From NCBI GenBank assembly GCA_005406025.1, contig BGZK01000020.1, positions 372,001-436,000 of the forward strand: a stretch of 64,000 nucleotides of DNA, written 5' to 3'. This DNA is from Eumeta japonica (Eukaryota > Arthropoda > Insecta > Lepidoptera > Psychidae). Position 1 is the first letter of the stretch; the number at the start of each line of letters is the position of its first letter. The translations under genes and the position numbers were made by a program. Below are positions 10,701 through 21,663 of the stretch, piece by piece. The notes under the pieces were generated by a model that saw only the letters and a program-made list of their open reading frames with translations, made no database searches and was not told the origin of the DNA.

Positions 10701-12661
10701 ATAATTGAGTAATTGTTGTTTTTAATTTTGATACAATTATCGAACCCATAAACAATTATCTGCACAGACATGTTTGGTGAACTTGACGATCGAGTGTCAA
10801 GCTTTTAACTATTGATATCGTGTTTGCATTCACTGCAAATGCACAAGAGATTGCAATAGTAGAAAACAAGTATTCGATTCTCACTCCGGGAAGTGTTTCT
10901 AAATTTCTTCCCACTGGGAAATTTAAAAATCAGAACTGTCTTGTAGTATGCGGCTTTCTTCATGGTAGTAAATAATATATACATCACACAGGCGGTGCCA
11001 TGGGGTTTCTCCAAGCTTCTAACAAGGATTCGCGAATCTTGCAACAACCCGCCGGTGTACATAACGGAGAACGGGTTCTCGACACGCGGCGGACTGCAGG
11101 ACGACGACCGAGTGCGGTACTACCGTAGCTACCTCTCCGCTTTGCTGGACGCCATAGACGAAGGATCTGATATACGCGCATACGCCGCCTGGAGTCTCAT
11201 GGATAACTTTGAATGGATGCAGGGATATACGTAAGAAGAATTAAAAGTGTCTATGACTATATTAAAAAAAGGGTGTATGTACTTAAGTACGCGCGTGAGT
11301 AGTTATGCTTCTTTGGCATCATAAAAAATAGTTTTTAATTGTACGCAAATAATTAATTACATAATTAATAACATTACTTAATTTAATAATAAATTCCAAA
11401 AATTAAATATAAATTTATTCATTTTTTAAATATTTATTATTTTCTTAATTTAATATTCACTACTCATTTTTATCAATAAGTCTTCATTAAATTTGTTCAT
11501 TTCTTTTTATAAATATTTATTATTTATTCAATTTAATAATAAGTATTAAAAATTAATATTTTAATTTGTTGTTCGATTTTAATTTTTATCACAAATTTTT
11601 TATTAAATTTATTTCTTTATTTTGCAAATATTAAATAACCAATAATAAATATTTAATATTAATAATTTAATAATATTTAGTATTAATTATATTAAATAAT
11701 ACTATTGTAATTTATATCAATAAATAATGCATACGGATAGTTTACCTCAATTATATTGGAGCACTTAAAAAAGTATATAAGCGCAATTTTTTTCATTAAT
11801 ATTTACGAATAGTTAACAATATTAATCAAAATATTCAATTTAAATCACTACTGATTATAATTTATTAGCACGTATATAATTGGCACTTGTAGGAAATTAA
11901 AACACGTGTTGTGAATGTAGAAACTAGAAACATGTGGATAAATATTATAAATATGAATACAGTGTTCAGAGGAGACGAGCGTGCCTACATGCGCGACTAA
12001 TAGAGGTCATTTCTGTTTTGTTGGTAGCTTGATGAGCGGTTTAGTGGCCACCTTCAACCTGTTAATTTTGTGTTACACTGATGCGCGTGCATCTTAAAAT
12101 TTCACTCTCGTCATTTTTTCGTAACGCGCCTAAAGAAGTATAACTTCAAAAATAAGATTCAGTTGCTGCAAGTAATTAATCACCTACGCTATTAGCGATA
12201 TTGATATAACACTGTTTTTGAAAATTAACAAAAGTTAGGATAATCTGATAGCCTATATTTACAGTAAATATTTATAGATGGCGAAGTTGAAATGCTAATT
12301 CTTTTTATTTGCAATTTTAGGTAACACCTTAGTGTTACAATCTTAGCCATGCCAGAATAAAAAACAAATCATAAAACTAGCAGAGTAAAAAACAAAACAT
12401 CACTGATCAAGATTCAGTAATACCCCTTTTTGAGTAAATTATAGAATATAGATGACTTGTGGTCCCTTTTTTGTATTGTAATATCATTATTGTTTTTATA
12501 GTGAGCGTTTCGGTCTATACGAAGTGGACTACGAGAGCCCGGAGCGCACGCGCACGCCACGCAAGTCCGCCTTCGTCTACAAGGAGATAATTCGCACACG
12601 CGCCCTCGACTTCAACTACGAGCCGGACACTGACGTGATGACTATTGACGAGGGACATTGA
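7711..12661 (+). pseudogene. GH1 beta-glucosidase-like gene G1, frameshifted in exon 4
   Basis: Six exons are seen: 7711-7724, 7967-8106, 8175-8845, 8930-9237, 10992-11230, 12502-12661. Exon 1 plus the start of exon 2 gives a signal peptide (MKLMC, then VLLL). Exon 3 carries the HW pair (TLYHWDLPQ) and the acid/base motif TINEP. Exon 5 carries the nucleophile ITENG and the glycone-binding WSLMDNFEW. The product would be a secreted beta-glycosidase of about 510 residues. In exon 4 one base is missing near 9052-9060, and translation stops at TAG 9062-9064, before the nucleophile. Everything downstream is otherwise well preserved, so the lesion is recent or an assembly error. Exon 2 has tandem acceptors (tag at 7963, cag at 7966). 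Intron 4 (1754 nt) contains an unrelated exon-like segment. The subgroup is shared with G2 and G3. Confidence 0.85.
9420..9990 (+). other. GC-rich orphan exon-like segment inside intron 4 of G1
   Basis: A polypyrimidine tract and CAG acceptor (9714-9715) lead into an open frame that runs from 9716 to a TGA at 9908-9910. It encodes about 64 residues of protein-like sequence, with motifs SSETDQLDGSNLD, DIDPGPYRNGPCYLTP and NDYHQQSAALPL. It looks like the last coding exon of another gene. The flanks (about 9420-9560 and up to about 9960) are also unusually GC-rich. No other exon of such a gene is visible in the window, and the segment is unlike GH1. It could be a captured or duplicated genomic fragment. 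I do not recognise the protein. Confidence 0.4.
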
Positions 12662-12725
12662 TATAACAAAAAAGTGTCATGACAAATATTGAATGAAGCA
12701 TTGGACGTGAAAAAATATTCCTTGA

Positions 12726-12731
12726 AATAAA
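12726..12731 (+). terminator. Poly(A) signal of G1
   Basis: AATAAA lies 65 nt after the stop codon of G1. Confidence 0.6.
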
Positions 12732-12734
12732 ATA

Positions 12735-14100
12735 TTAAGAAAAAATTTGGTTGCCTGTAAAGTCGGTATACGGGCGAAAGTTTTACGTGACAACGACTTT
12801 GAATGGTAAAATCATTTTAATGTGAATATTCATTCGTATAGTAGGAAGAAGGATGAAATAATAGTAACAATTTAAAACATTTATTTATACAAAGAATTAT
12901 ATTTAAAACATTAATTTATACAAAGAATCTCGCACTGAATTTCATATTAACAAAATTTTATTTTACCTTTACACATACATACGTATTTATATACAAATAT
13001 ACATACAATAACTTGCAATACATTTGCAAGCTATGCACTAATTCTAGTGAGCGCGCGGCAGACCGATCATAGTTGAGTTTCGGCGGGCCTCTCTCGTTCG
13101 GTGACTCATCGTTACGTTACCGAGCGTTACACTTTTTCATAAGTGACTCCCAGCCGCAACCTAATTTAAGACGTTGTCACGTCAAAAACCTTGGAACCTA
13201 ATCCTCAATTCATTCCCACTGACAAAGAAATTCCACAGCTTGTGGTTCATTTACATTTATACATAATAATAAGGTTTATGAGATACTTTCTGTAATATAA
13301 TGCCTCATAAAATAATAAAGATCAAAATGTACTAAATTATAAACATACGTTTATTAAATAATTATTTATTTATTTATAGGTCATGGTTTTGCAAAGATAT
13401 GAACATATATATTGTTATCGCGAATTTTTTCGAGGTGATCATAAATGTCTTGATTATTCAATACCTTCACGAGGAAAAATAGAAAAAGTTTACAAATTAA
13501 AAACCTAATTTTGAAACAATTCTGAATCTATAATTTAATATTTACGGAAAAGTGTATACATTATTTTAGATGAGTCTAGGATGAATTGACATTACACAGA
13601 GTAGAGTTGAAAGTCTGTTACAGAGTCTTGAGTAGGAGGATTTCGAAACAAAAGATAAAGAAACTAGCAATGTAATAAAAACGGTGTTCAGTTTGGATAT
13701 AGTGATTGCAAGTAATACGAATCAATTATACGGCGAGGTGGGTATCTCGTACTTCAAATAACATGTTTTAATTCATACCTTCATCGAGAGTCTTCCAGTA
13801 AGATATATGAGGATAAACTGAAAGCTCGATAGTATTTTTAAAAAGAAATTTTGACCGGTATTATATAACGTACAACTGTACCTATTCATAAACTGGATAA
13901 GATCATTATCTCAGATGACTTCTGAACATCAAATTCCAATAATTACAGAAGCTAAATTGAAAAGAAATTGAAAAGGCATTAAAATTATTTCCTAATTGTA
14001 AAAATAAAATTAGAACGGAAGTACATATACTGAAGGTTTTTTGTTATATAATAAAACTAGTAATGGTTTCCCACCTCTCCTGTATGATTTGATGCAAACT
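12735..14100. other. Intergenic; one GC-rich unidentified patch
   Basis: Mostly AT-rich. About 13020-13190 is a distinctly GC-richer patch (motifs gagcgcgcggcagaccgatc, cgaacg-type repeats and gacgttgtcacgtcaaaaa) that looks like part of a dispersed repeat. No open frame covers it. Confidence 0.4.
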
Positions 14101-14106
14101 TGTGTT

Positions 14107-14293
14107 ACAGATACCCTCTATCGATTTCAATTTGCACCGTCGCCTCGGTTCCTATATCCATGCAATTTCCGTTATTAATTACAGTTCTAGCCTCCAGTCT
14201 CCCTTACATCGGTCCATCTGTCCGGTGGTATCGGCTCGACTTCTAATTTCGGCCACTACTAGCTTTTCTATTCGCGGTCCATTCCGGACGTAA
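14107..14293 (+). repeat. Degenerate hexamer-repeat element, copy 2
   Basis: The run is C/T-rich with a loose six-base period (TTTCAA, TTCCGT, GTTCTA, TCGGTC and similar) and resembles the other hexamer-repeat copies. The 63-codon frame is a consequence of the repeat. Confidence 0.45.
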
Positions 14294-14299
14294 TAACAC

Positions 14300-15825
14300 A
14301 TCTAACAAAAGAACTACGTACAAAACAATAATTTGTAAAAGACATATCTTAAGGATTTATAATAAGTTTATATAGTTGTTTTAATTTAAATTTGACAAAA
14401 GTCCTCTATTCTGGTACGGAAAATAGTAAACAGATACCAAAACTATTTTTAACAAATAAATCTCTCAATGAAAGTGACCGCATGAAACGTTTAGGCAGTT
14501 TAACTAATTTCAATTCTTTGTTTAGGCATTGAAATTTAACAATAGATTTCATAATGTCATATGAATTTTAAAGGCAATTATGTTCATCATGTAATGATGA
14601 CACAGATGAATCAAATGTCGCATATTAAAAATGATTTATATATCTATTTATTTGCCAACACATAACGGGCCAGTTTCATAAGCATCAAGCGCCAGTGTAA
14701 GCGGATTTCGTCTGGGCCTAATCAGATTATTATCGTATTCCTTGTCTTTATTTAATAGATGGACTAAATAATCTTTATATTATTTTAAAAATAATTGGCC
14801 ATAAATCACAATGAAAACATAAATGTTTTGACCTTAAAAAATACTGAATTTAGTTTATCTGTAAATTCAATCAAGAATTTCAAATCTTTAACAACTGACA
14901 GGCCAATGCCGGCCAACAGGACACACTAAATATTGGTTCGTTTTTGTAAAAGGTTTGGAGTTCCTAGGTACAACCGTGTCACTCGTGTGATGATCGGATC
15001 TTTTATTTATACTACGCTCGTATGCAATTCTCGTAGCATGTTTCAGGTCTTCTCGCATTTTCCTTCTCCAATATGGCTGTCATGAAACAGCGCCATCTAT
15101 CAAATAAGATGGCGCTTTATCAAGGAGCAATAGCACTAAGATGCTACGCTACAAATCTTACGACTTACGTTTACGATTTGCATTTTTGGTTTTTCTTTGG
15201 TGCGACCCACTGATAATGTTCTACAATATACTTTCCATTGAAATAACATACAATTTTATTTTATGCTTATGCTATTGCTCCCATAACAGATGTTGCTTCT
15301 TAGAAAGCGATTTTGAATTTCTTCAAAACATAAATTCACATTTGGCACACTTTCAGTATGCACAAAATACTTAAATCTAAAGTATGTAATACTTTTATTC
15401 AGATAGTTATATTATCGTTTCGCTTAGTACTTTTCTTCTAATAAATTTATTAATAATTAAAAATCGCCACAACCATTAGAGCAATAATATTTTAAATACC
15501 TAAAATAGATACTCTCGATGTTAGAAAATCTTTATAAATCCTTCAAATATGAAAAATAACTCAACAACCAATGTGCATTCAATATATATAAAAATCCATC
15601 ACTTTCGCACATAAATTCTAGTGAAATTAGACGGGTGAACATCCCCATATTGTTAGAGCACGAATTGTTATTGTTATAAACAAGCATTCCGCGGGTGCAA
15701 AAGAGATAACATGTTTCAGTACAGAGAGGCAAAAGGCGTCCAGCGCTCTTCAAGGATATTATTTTAAAATATGGTGTTACTAATAGTTATAAGTAAGTTA
15801 AGATTTATTATTCGGTCAGTTGATC
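14300..15825. other. Intergenic, nothing recognised
   Basis: AT-rich DNA without recognised genes. The phrase GCGCCATCTATCAAATAAGA followed by ATGGCGC near 15090-15115 forms a short imperfect inverted repeat. Confidence 0.4.
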
Positions 15826-15827
15826 CA

Positions 15828-15965
15828 CTCCTCCCTTCATCAATCACTTCTTCCTCCATCAATCCAATTCCTCCTCCGCCAGATGTTCTATTCCCATCTA
15901 AAAGGCCGGCAACGCACTGGCGACTCCTCTGTCCATGGATAGCGGTGATCATCAATTCTCTGAGG
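15828..15965 (+). repeat. Lepidopteran SINE/LINE-tail-type repeat
   Basis: It contains AAAGGCCGGCAACGCACTGG followed by CGACTCCTCTG and a GTCCATGG motif, a combination I remember as recurring in lepidopteran interspersed repeats. It is truncated here. The overlapping frames of 63 and 72 codons are not genes. Confidence 0.5.
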
Positions 15966-15969
15966 ACTC

Positions 15970-17570
15970 GTATACTCCTTTGCTTCTAGAAAATTTATAT
16001 TTAAAAAGAAACTGTAAAACAGTTGACCCTGCAGACCAACCCTAAAATTTCCCGCTATAATATTTATAGTTGTGTTTTTCAGCTTTTTGAGATCTTAAAT
16101 GTAATTGTTTCAAAGCTTAAAGATTTATCTTTAAGGTTTTCAAGCTCAAAACTTCGAAAAACGGCTGACCTTATAAGCCAATCCTAAAACCTTTGCAACT
16201 TTCAAGCTCAATCTCCAAAAATAAACCTAACAGTCAATTATTAACTTTGAGCTTCAAAGTTTCGCTAACGAAAGATTAAGAGCTTTTTTAAGCTTTCCTA
16301 GCTCAAAAATGCAGTTGTAATACGATTATGACGCTTGGAGTTCAAGCATTTAAAATTATTTAAATAGAACAATTTTTTTTTTTATTTTTGAACCAAGATA
16401 TCTATCGAATACATTGTTCAATTTTGATTTACTTTGCGATATCTAACGCAGTTCTTTAAGCAACAAAAGTTGACCGATACTAAACATCAAACCACCAAGA
16501 ACTTAAAAAGTTATTCTGTAAAACCCTTTTTTGAGAATTTTTCATTAACGATATCTTTCGAACTGAGCAACTCATTTCTATGCAATTTGCGGCATCGATG
16601 TACTTATTTGGGAAAAAGAGCTGATTACATTTTGGTATCAATCGGTAGAGTATTCTAAAAGTCATTTCGAAAAAAGTTTTAAATGAAAAATTTTATTTGT
16701 AAGATTCCTCAAAATGTACTAGGCGAAATTAGTTCGACGTTTCACGAAGTGTAAGCTGAGTGGACCCCTTGCGAATTTCGCACGCACACTCAAACACACC
16801 GACATCACTCGCAAAATGGTAGAAATACATTCCTAAAACGTCAAGATATGGTCAACAATCCAAATTTTATAAAAAATTACAATTTTCATAACGGTATGTT
16901 AAAAATACTAAACAGAGATTGGATACAATTTTTTTGGAAATGGAATCGTGTTATATGATAGATTTTTCATAAACAGGAAAATTTAATTCGAACAACTACA
17001 CTTTTCATATAGAAAAGAAAAACATTGTACTTTGATAATTCTTAAAATATTAACGAAATCGTCTAGTTATCAGTCAGTGAATATAGCGTATATTATAGGG
17101 TAATTATTTTTTTAGACTTCAATTCGAGCAAAAATACGAGAGATAAAAATTATTTCTCATCTGTGAATTTTTTTACTTTATGTACATATATAACATACAT
17201 AGGTATCTAGGAAAGGACCCTAATGATTTCGAGATATATTTTTACTTTCATAAAGTATTGCTTTTTAAGTTTATTTAAATATATCTTCTGGTACCAAATG
17301 AAAATCTTGGTATGAAATTGAATATTATTAGAGACTTACGTTGCACACATTTTTAAGTTGTACTTAGGTGACACCTAAAAGTTTTAGAATTGGCCACTTA
17401 GAAAGTATAAAATAAAAAACATATTTTTGAATTTAAAAAAGGAATCTTTTATTTCGTATATTACCTTTATCCGTCATTTACTAAAAAAAAAATGACGGCC
17501 AAAAGAAAATTGTTTGTCTAACGTCAATACGAATTTAACGTTAGAAAATTTTCATGCAATTATTTTCTGT
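15970..17570. other. Intergenic; AGCTTTTT-rich stretch
   Basis: From 16030 to 16330 the words 'caagctcaaa', 'agcttttt' and 'gacc..ataagcc' recur. Related wording appears around 52570-52700. The rest is AT-rich with no gene recognised. Confidence 0.35.
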
Positions 17571-17574
17571 CTTT

Positions 17575-18180
17575 AATTGTCATTTAAGCCAACAAGAAAG
17601 GTATAACAGACTCCGGTCGGCCTTTCATGATGAATCTACATCGCTTGTCACTTTTTATAACTGGTTTAACTAGTTCAAACGTGGTCTCAGTAATCTGACT
17701 GACGTTCTACGTGAGCTACGTTCTTCTACAGCGACCACCGACGACAACATCATTGCTGTGCGACTCATGATAGAGACTAACATAACAGTGACCGACAAAC
17801 TTAAACATAGGTATGAGTCAAGTGCACAAAATCCTTCATAACATTTAGCGGCCATGAAGTTTTGCGCCATGGTGGATACCTCATAATTTGACCAAAATTC
17901 AAAAAGTCCGTCGTGTTAATTGGTGTCGTAAAATGATGCAAAGATTTTCCGGTGGTGACTCAAATGTTGTATACGACATAGTTACAGGTGACGAAAGTTG
18001 GATATACTGTTACGATCCCGAAACTGAAAGACAGTATGGGTGTTACTTTTCGAGGAGTTGCCCACTAAAAAAAAGTCGAGGCTTCGGAAAGAACATGGTG
18101 GCCTCTTTCTACATAATGACTAGTCATTTTGCAGCAGTCAATTTAGAAAATAAAAAAACAAGAAAGAAGCAGACTGGTAC
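17575..18180 (+). mobile_element. mariner transposase fragment, subfamily A
   Basis: The plus strand translates, across stops and frameshifts, into mariner transposase. It shows the N-terminal helix-turn-helix region (RSAFHDE, then FKRGLSNL), followed by an open stretch from 17888 with RVNWCRKMMQRFSGG and the first catalytic Asp in DIVTGDESWIYCYDPET, then MVASFYIMTSHFA. The C-terminal half with the second and third acidic residues is missing. It abuts, in opposite orientation, a second mariner of another subfamily at 18182. It is not functional. Confidence 0.8.
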
Positions 18181-18850
18181 ACTAACAATTCTTTGCATCG
18201 TCTTTTAGATCAAGTCTGTAGAAATTTTGGAGCTTCTGATCAAAAAACTGAGACAAGTAATTTTGACAATCCTCTCTCGATATTAACCTAACATTACCTA
18301 AAGAAATCTGGAGAGACCAAAATAGGTAAAAATGTGAGGGTGCAATATCAGGGCTATATGGTGTCCGCATTAACACTTCCCAATCAAACTCTCTCCATAT
18401 TTGCTGAGTGGCTAAAGATGTGTGTGCTCTGGCATTATCATGATGAAAAACCACACCATTTCTGTTGATCGATCCCGGGATTTTTTTCTCTACTTGACTC
18501 TCTTGCTCGAGTTTCATCATCTGTCGGCAGTAGAGATTCGAATTCATGGTTTTGCTGGCGGTAAAAGCTCCTAATGAATAATGCTCTTCCAATCCCACTA
18601 TACACATAGCATCGACTTATTGCGAGTTAATCTAGGTTTTGCTGTAGTCTGCGGAACTTGTTTGCCTTATAACCATGATCTTTTTCGCACATTCTTGTCG
18701 TAAGTAATCCATATTTCATCACCAATAGTCAATCTTTTCAAAAATGGTTCAGTTTCACTACTTTTCAAGAGAGGATCTCAAATGAATACACGATTCATTA
18801 GATTATTCAGCGAGTTCGTGTGGGACCCAAGTATCGAGCTTTTTTGTATG

Positions 18851-19248
18851 CCCAAATGTAACACTGTACATCGAACTAGTGCCAGAAGTTACTTAACAAA
18901 AAACCCATGTGCTTTACTTTATTTTCCATGCGGTTATTTTATTTAAATAGCTGTATTTTGTTATATTTTTATATTGAAAATAGATAGAGCACAACAAATT
19001 TCTTCTAAAAGTGCTTTTCGACGTAATATAACTAAGTGAAATGTATGGAGGTATTTTATATCTCTAAATTTTATCCAAAAATTCATTACAAAATCCAACT
19101 CTTCAATATGTATCTATACATTATATTACATGTTGAATGAAACATATACATATATGTTTCATATATATTATACTATATAAAAAAATTGCTGGCTATATTT
19201 GTGTGAGTTTATTATGCTTATTAATATAATGTATTTTTATGAGTATTG
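18851..19248. mobile_element. Insertion of about 400 bp inside the mariner (unidentified)
   Basis: Mariner sequence breaks after TTTTTTGTATGCCC and resumes at TGGATCAAAATTGTTCTG. The uninterrupted copies at 50.6 kb and 62.9 kb have only about 15 nt between these points. The insert is very AT-rich, contains an imperfect palindrome around 19137-19160 and has no recognisable coding sequence. Confidence 0.5.
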
Positions 19249-19340
19249 GATCAAAATTGTTCTGTAGTTAATCCTTAGCTCTGAATTTATATCATAAAAA
19301 CTAATATTCCGATTAAGCTCTACTTTTTCCAAAATGGCAT

Positions 19341-19858
19341 CGACTTCCCCTTCTTCCGCAAAGGACGCGCCCGAGCGCGGGGTCACATCCTCGCTTAGCT
19401 ATGCCGATGCAGCGGCGGGACCCTGCAGCACCCCGCCCGCAACCAACCCAGAACAGTCGTCTACTGAGGACGATTTAAAAAACCTTTATCTATAATCTCA
19501 ATTATCGATACGAACAAACTCGCGCTGCTCGCTAAAATATAGTGCGCTGCCGCGAGCCCGACTGCAAAATTAATTTGCCTAATGAAACACGACTCGTTTG
19601 TAGAGGCAATCAAAAACAACAAAGTTGAAATCCTTGCTCACCCGTCAACAGGCCGGTACGCCCGGTTAATAATCACCCCACGCGATGGGCTGTCCCCAAA
19701 CCTAGTACATAGAACTGAGTGCATAGTTTGGTTTTCGCTTTAATGTTCGCAAAAGCTTATGAGCCAGTGACATACAAGCCATTAGCTTCAACATTAAAGT
19801 CACCCCAAGGGAGTGTTAATGGGTACAAATCTCACATAAGAAAAGAAAAAAGGCACCG
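19341..19858 (+). mobile_element. Truncated non-LTR element (ORF1-like) inserted in the mariner
   Basis: A GC-rich block of about 510 bp interrupts the mariner. It is flanked by GGCATCGAC on the left and GGCACCGAT on the right, a probable target-site duplication with two changes, and it ends in an A-rich run (AAGAAAAGAAAAAA). The left part reads MASTSPSSAKDAPERG, an Ala/Ser/Pro-rich start like a retrotransposon ORF1, then breaks. I infer a LINE-type insertion; the family is uncertain. Confidence 0.5.
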
Positions 19859-20578
19859 ATTTTATTCGTAACAGGTCGACCAAAACGAGTTTCATCTTTG
19901 ATATCAAAATTACCGGACTGAAAACGCTTGAATCAGTTTTGTGCTACTTCTCCAGACACTGCATTAGGCCCATAAACGCTACAAATTTTCGCGGCTTGTG
20001 TTGCATTTTCCCTTTTTTTGTAATAAACTTCAAAGTGTATCGAATTTCTAGGTTAAATTTACTAATTTTGGTGGATAGAAAAACAATAGAAAGATGGCAG
20101 ATTACCTTTTTCACTTCTCATTTTTCTTATCTTAAAATGTCATCTATTTAATGCTGTCAAAACTAGCCAGATATAAACAGCACAACGAAAGAGATTTTAT
20201 TGCAACTTTTAATGTATAAAATACTAAAAACCTTTTCCGGATCTAATATTTAGTAAAGCTATCATTATTGTAATAAGTGGGAAAAGGTAACGAGCGGACT
20301 ACGTGGGAGTGCTTTTAGTTATGTTAAATGCAATGAAAAGTAGACGTAATATAAAAAGAAAACTGATGAATAAAGATTAAGTGGAAGAGTGCTTGGGCCC
20401 GCCTGGCCGACAGACGTTCAAGAGTCCTCTTACCTTGATATCTGGAAAACATTGAGAGGTGTATTGGTAAATACTTAACAACACTGAGAGTTGTTCGACA
20501 AAAGCGTTTAAGACGTTAGCAGTTAAAAGTAACACTAATACAATCTATTAAGCTGTTTGCATATTCAAACTTTGCCAG

Positions 20579-20700
20579 CGGGCCTAGCATGTCGCCTTAG
20601 ACAAGAGTCTCTCTATAAGGTTGTCATTCTCGCGCAACGTGACGAATGAAAGGGACAGTCCTATAGAGAGACTCTTGTCTAGGGCGTCATGCTAGGCTCG
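20579..20700. mobile_element. Palindromic MITE, copy 1
   Basis: This is a 122-bp foldback. The left end reads CGGGCCTAGCATG and continues through GACAAGAGTCTCTCTATA. The right end is the reverse complement over about 40 bp with a few mismatches. It is flanked by CAG on both sides (20576-20578 and 20701-20703). Copy 2 lies at 43398-43514. It has no coding capacity. Confidence 0.8.
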
Positions 20701-20704
20701 CAGG

Positions 20705-21600
20705 AATAGTTTGATAATGATATCGATGTCTTTTATTTTTTTTCCAGTGTGTTAACAGAAGAGTAGTTATATTTCACGCCGGACAAATAAAATACGGAAC
20801 ATAAAGAACTACACATTACTAACATACATTATACATTCACTTATGCATTAATTTAAAAGCACTGCTAGTATCGACTCCAGTTGAGCAAGGCTAATTTCCA
20901 TTTGATTGGTTTTTAAATTTAGGGCCAGTAATTATGAGGCTCGAAAGGGAGGAAATGTTAAACAAATCTCTACATGAATTTATCTGGTATAAAAGTTATT
21001 CCATATTTTTTCTGACGCTATTTAGCTTCAGAAAAAATATGGATGTATGGGGAGCCAAAAATGGCCAAAATCGTTGTAATATAAATATTAAATGGCCCCT
21101 TACCTATTCTCTACATTGTGTCACTAATGTAGTGCATGTAATATTTTGTAAGTTGCACTTTACTAACCAATACTTTTATGATGGACACTTGGTCTACAAA
21201 AATCTTTCTTTCAATCTTATTCATCCTTTCCAAATGGGCGAACCATTTCAATATACTCTTTTCTAATGGTTACACTATTTTTTTCAAGCCACACTGACAC
21301 TATTTCTCCAACATCACCATACAAAATTGTTACACGTAAGTATACAAAAAAATATACTTATGTGTAATGATAAGCATTTATTCCACTCATGAGTGCCTAT
21401 TAGTTGTTACCCCAGTGATTATAATGTAAATTACTTATACAAGCACAGTTTTGATGTAATATTTGATGACACGTTTAAAATATTGATAGGCCCAATTTAT
21501 CGCAGATATTTGACACTTTGATATGTTTGCCAATTCAGTTATCTTAATATTAAACTACTCGAGCGTATCTCCGGTGATGGATCTCTTATTTTTATCTAGA
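20705..21600. other. Upstream region of G2, hairpin near 21.0 kb
   Basis: A perfect 16-bp inverted repeat (TCCATATTTTTTCTGA and its complement) with a 12-nt spacer lies at 21000-21043. A 110-codon frame at 20934-21266 has no recognised motif and is not called. Confidence 0.45.
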
Positions 21601-21610
21601 GAACAGAAAG

Positions 21611-21618
21611 TATGAATA
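21611..21618 (+). promoter_or_regulatory. Degenerate TATA position of G2
   Basis: TATGAATA lies 53 nt upstream of the G2 ATG, the position where the other five genes carry a canonical TATA box. The internal A-to-G change would weaken it. Confidence 0.3.
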
Positions 21619-21663
21619 CTAAACACCGACCGATTTGTGTTCACAAAACTGATGATTTTAACC

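Larger units (their letters stand above)
18182..20255 (-). mobile_element. mariner element, subfamily B, with two nested insertions
   Basis: The minus strand encodes a mariner transposase. The open C-terminal part (18607 to 18182) includes the second Asp in GVVFHHDNARAHTSLATQQI, and YSPDIAPSHFYLF, where the usual third Asp position reads His, so it is probably catalytically dead. Upstream transposase sequence is interrupted at about 18851-19248 and again at about 19341-19858. The 5' end near 20255 has the ACCTTTTCC-type terminus shared with the copy at 49.8-51.1 kb. Confidence 0.8.

Noticed and set aside
10984..11181. Antisense frames over GH1 exons 5 and 6 (also near 22.1-22.4, 30.8-31.1, 32.4-32.6, 38.2-38.5, 38.8-39.0 and 58.5-58.7 kb)
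   Set aside because: They are shadows caused by GC-rich or strongly constrained coding sequence on the plus strand; none has a domain of its own.
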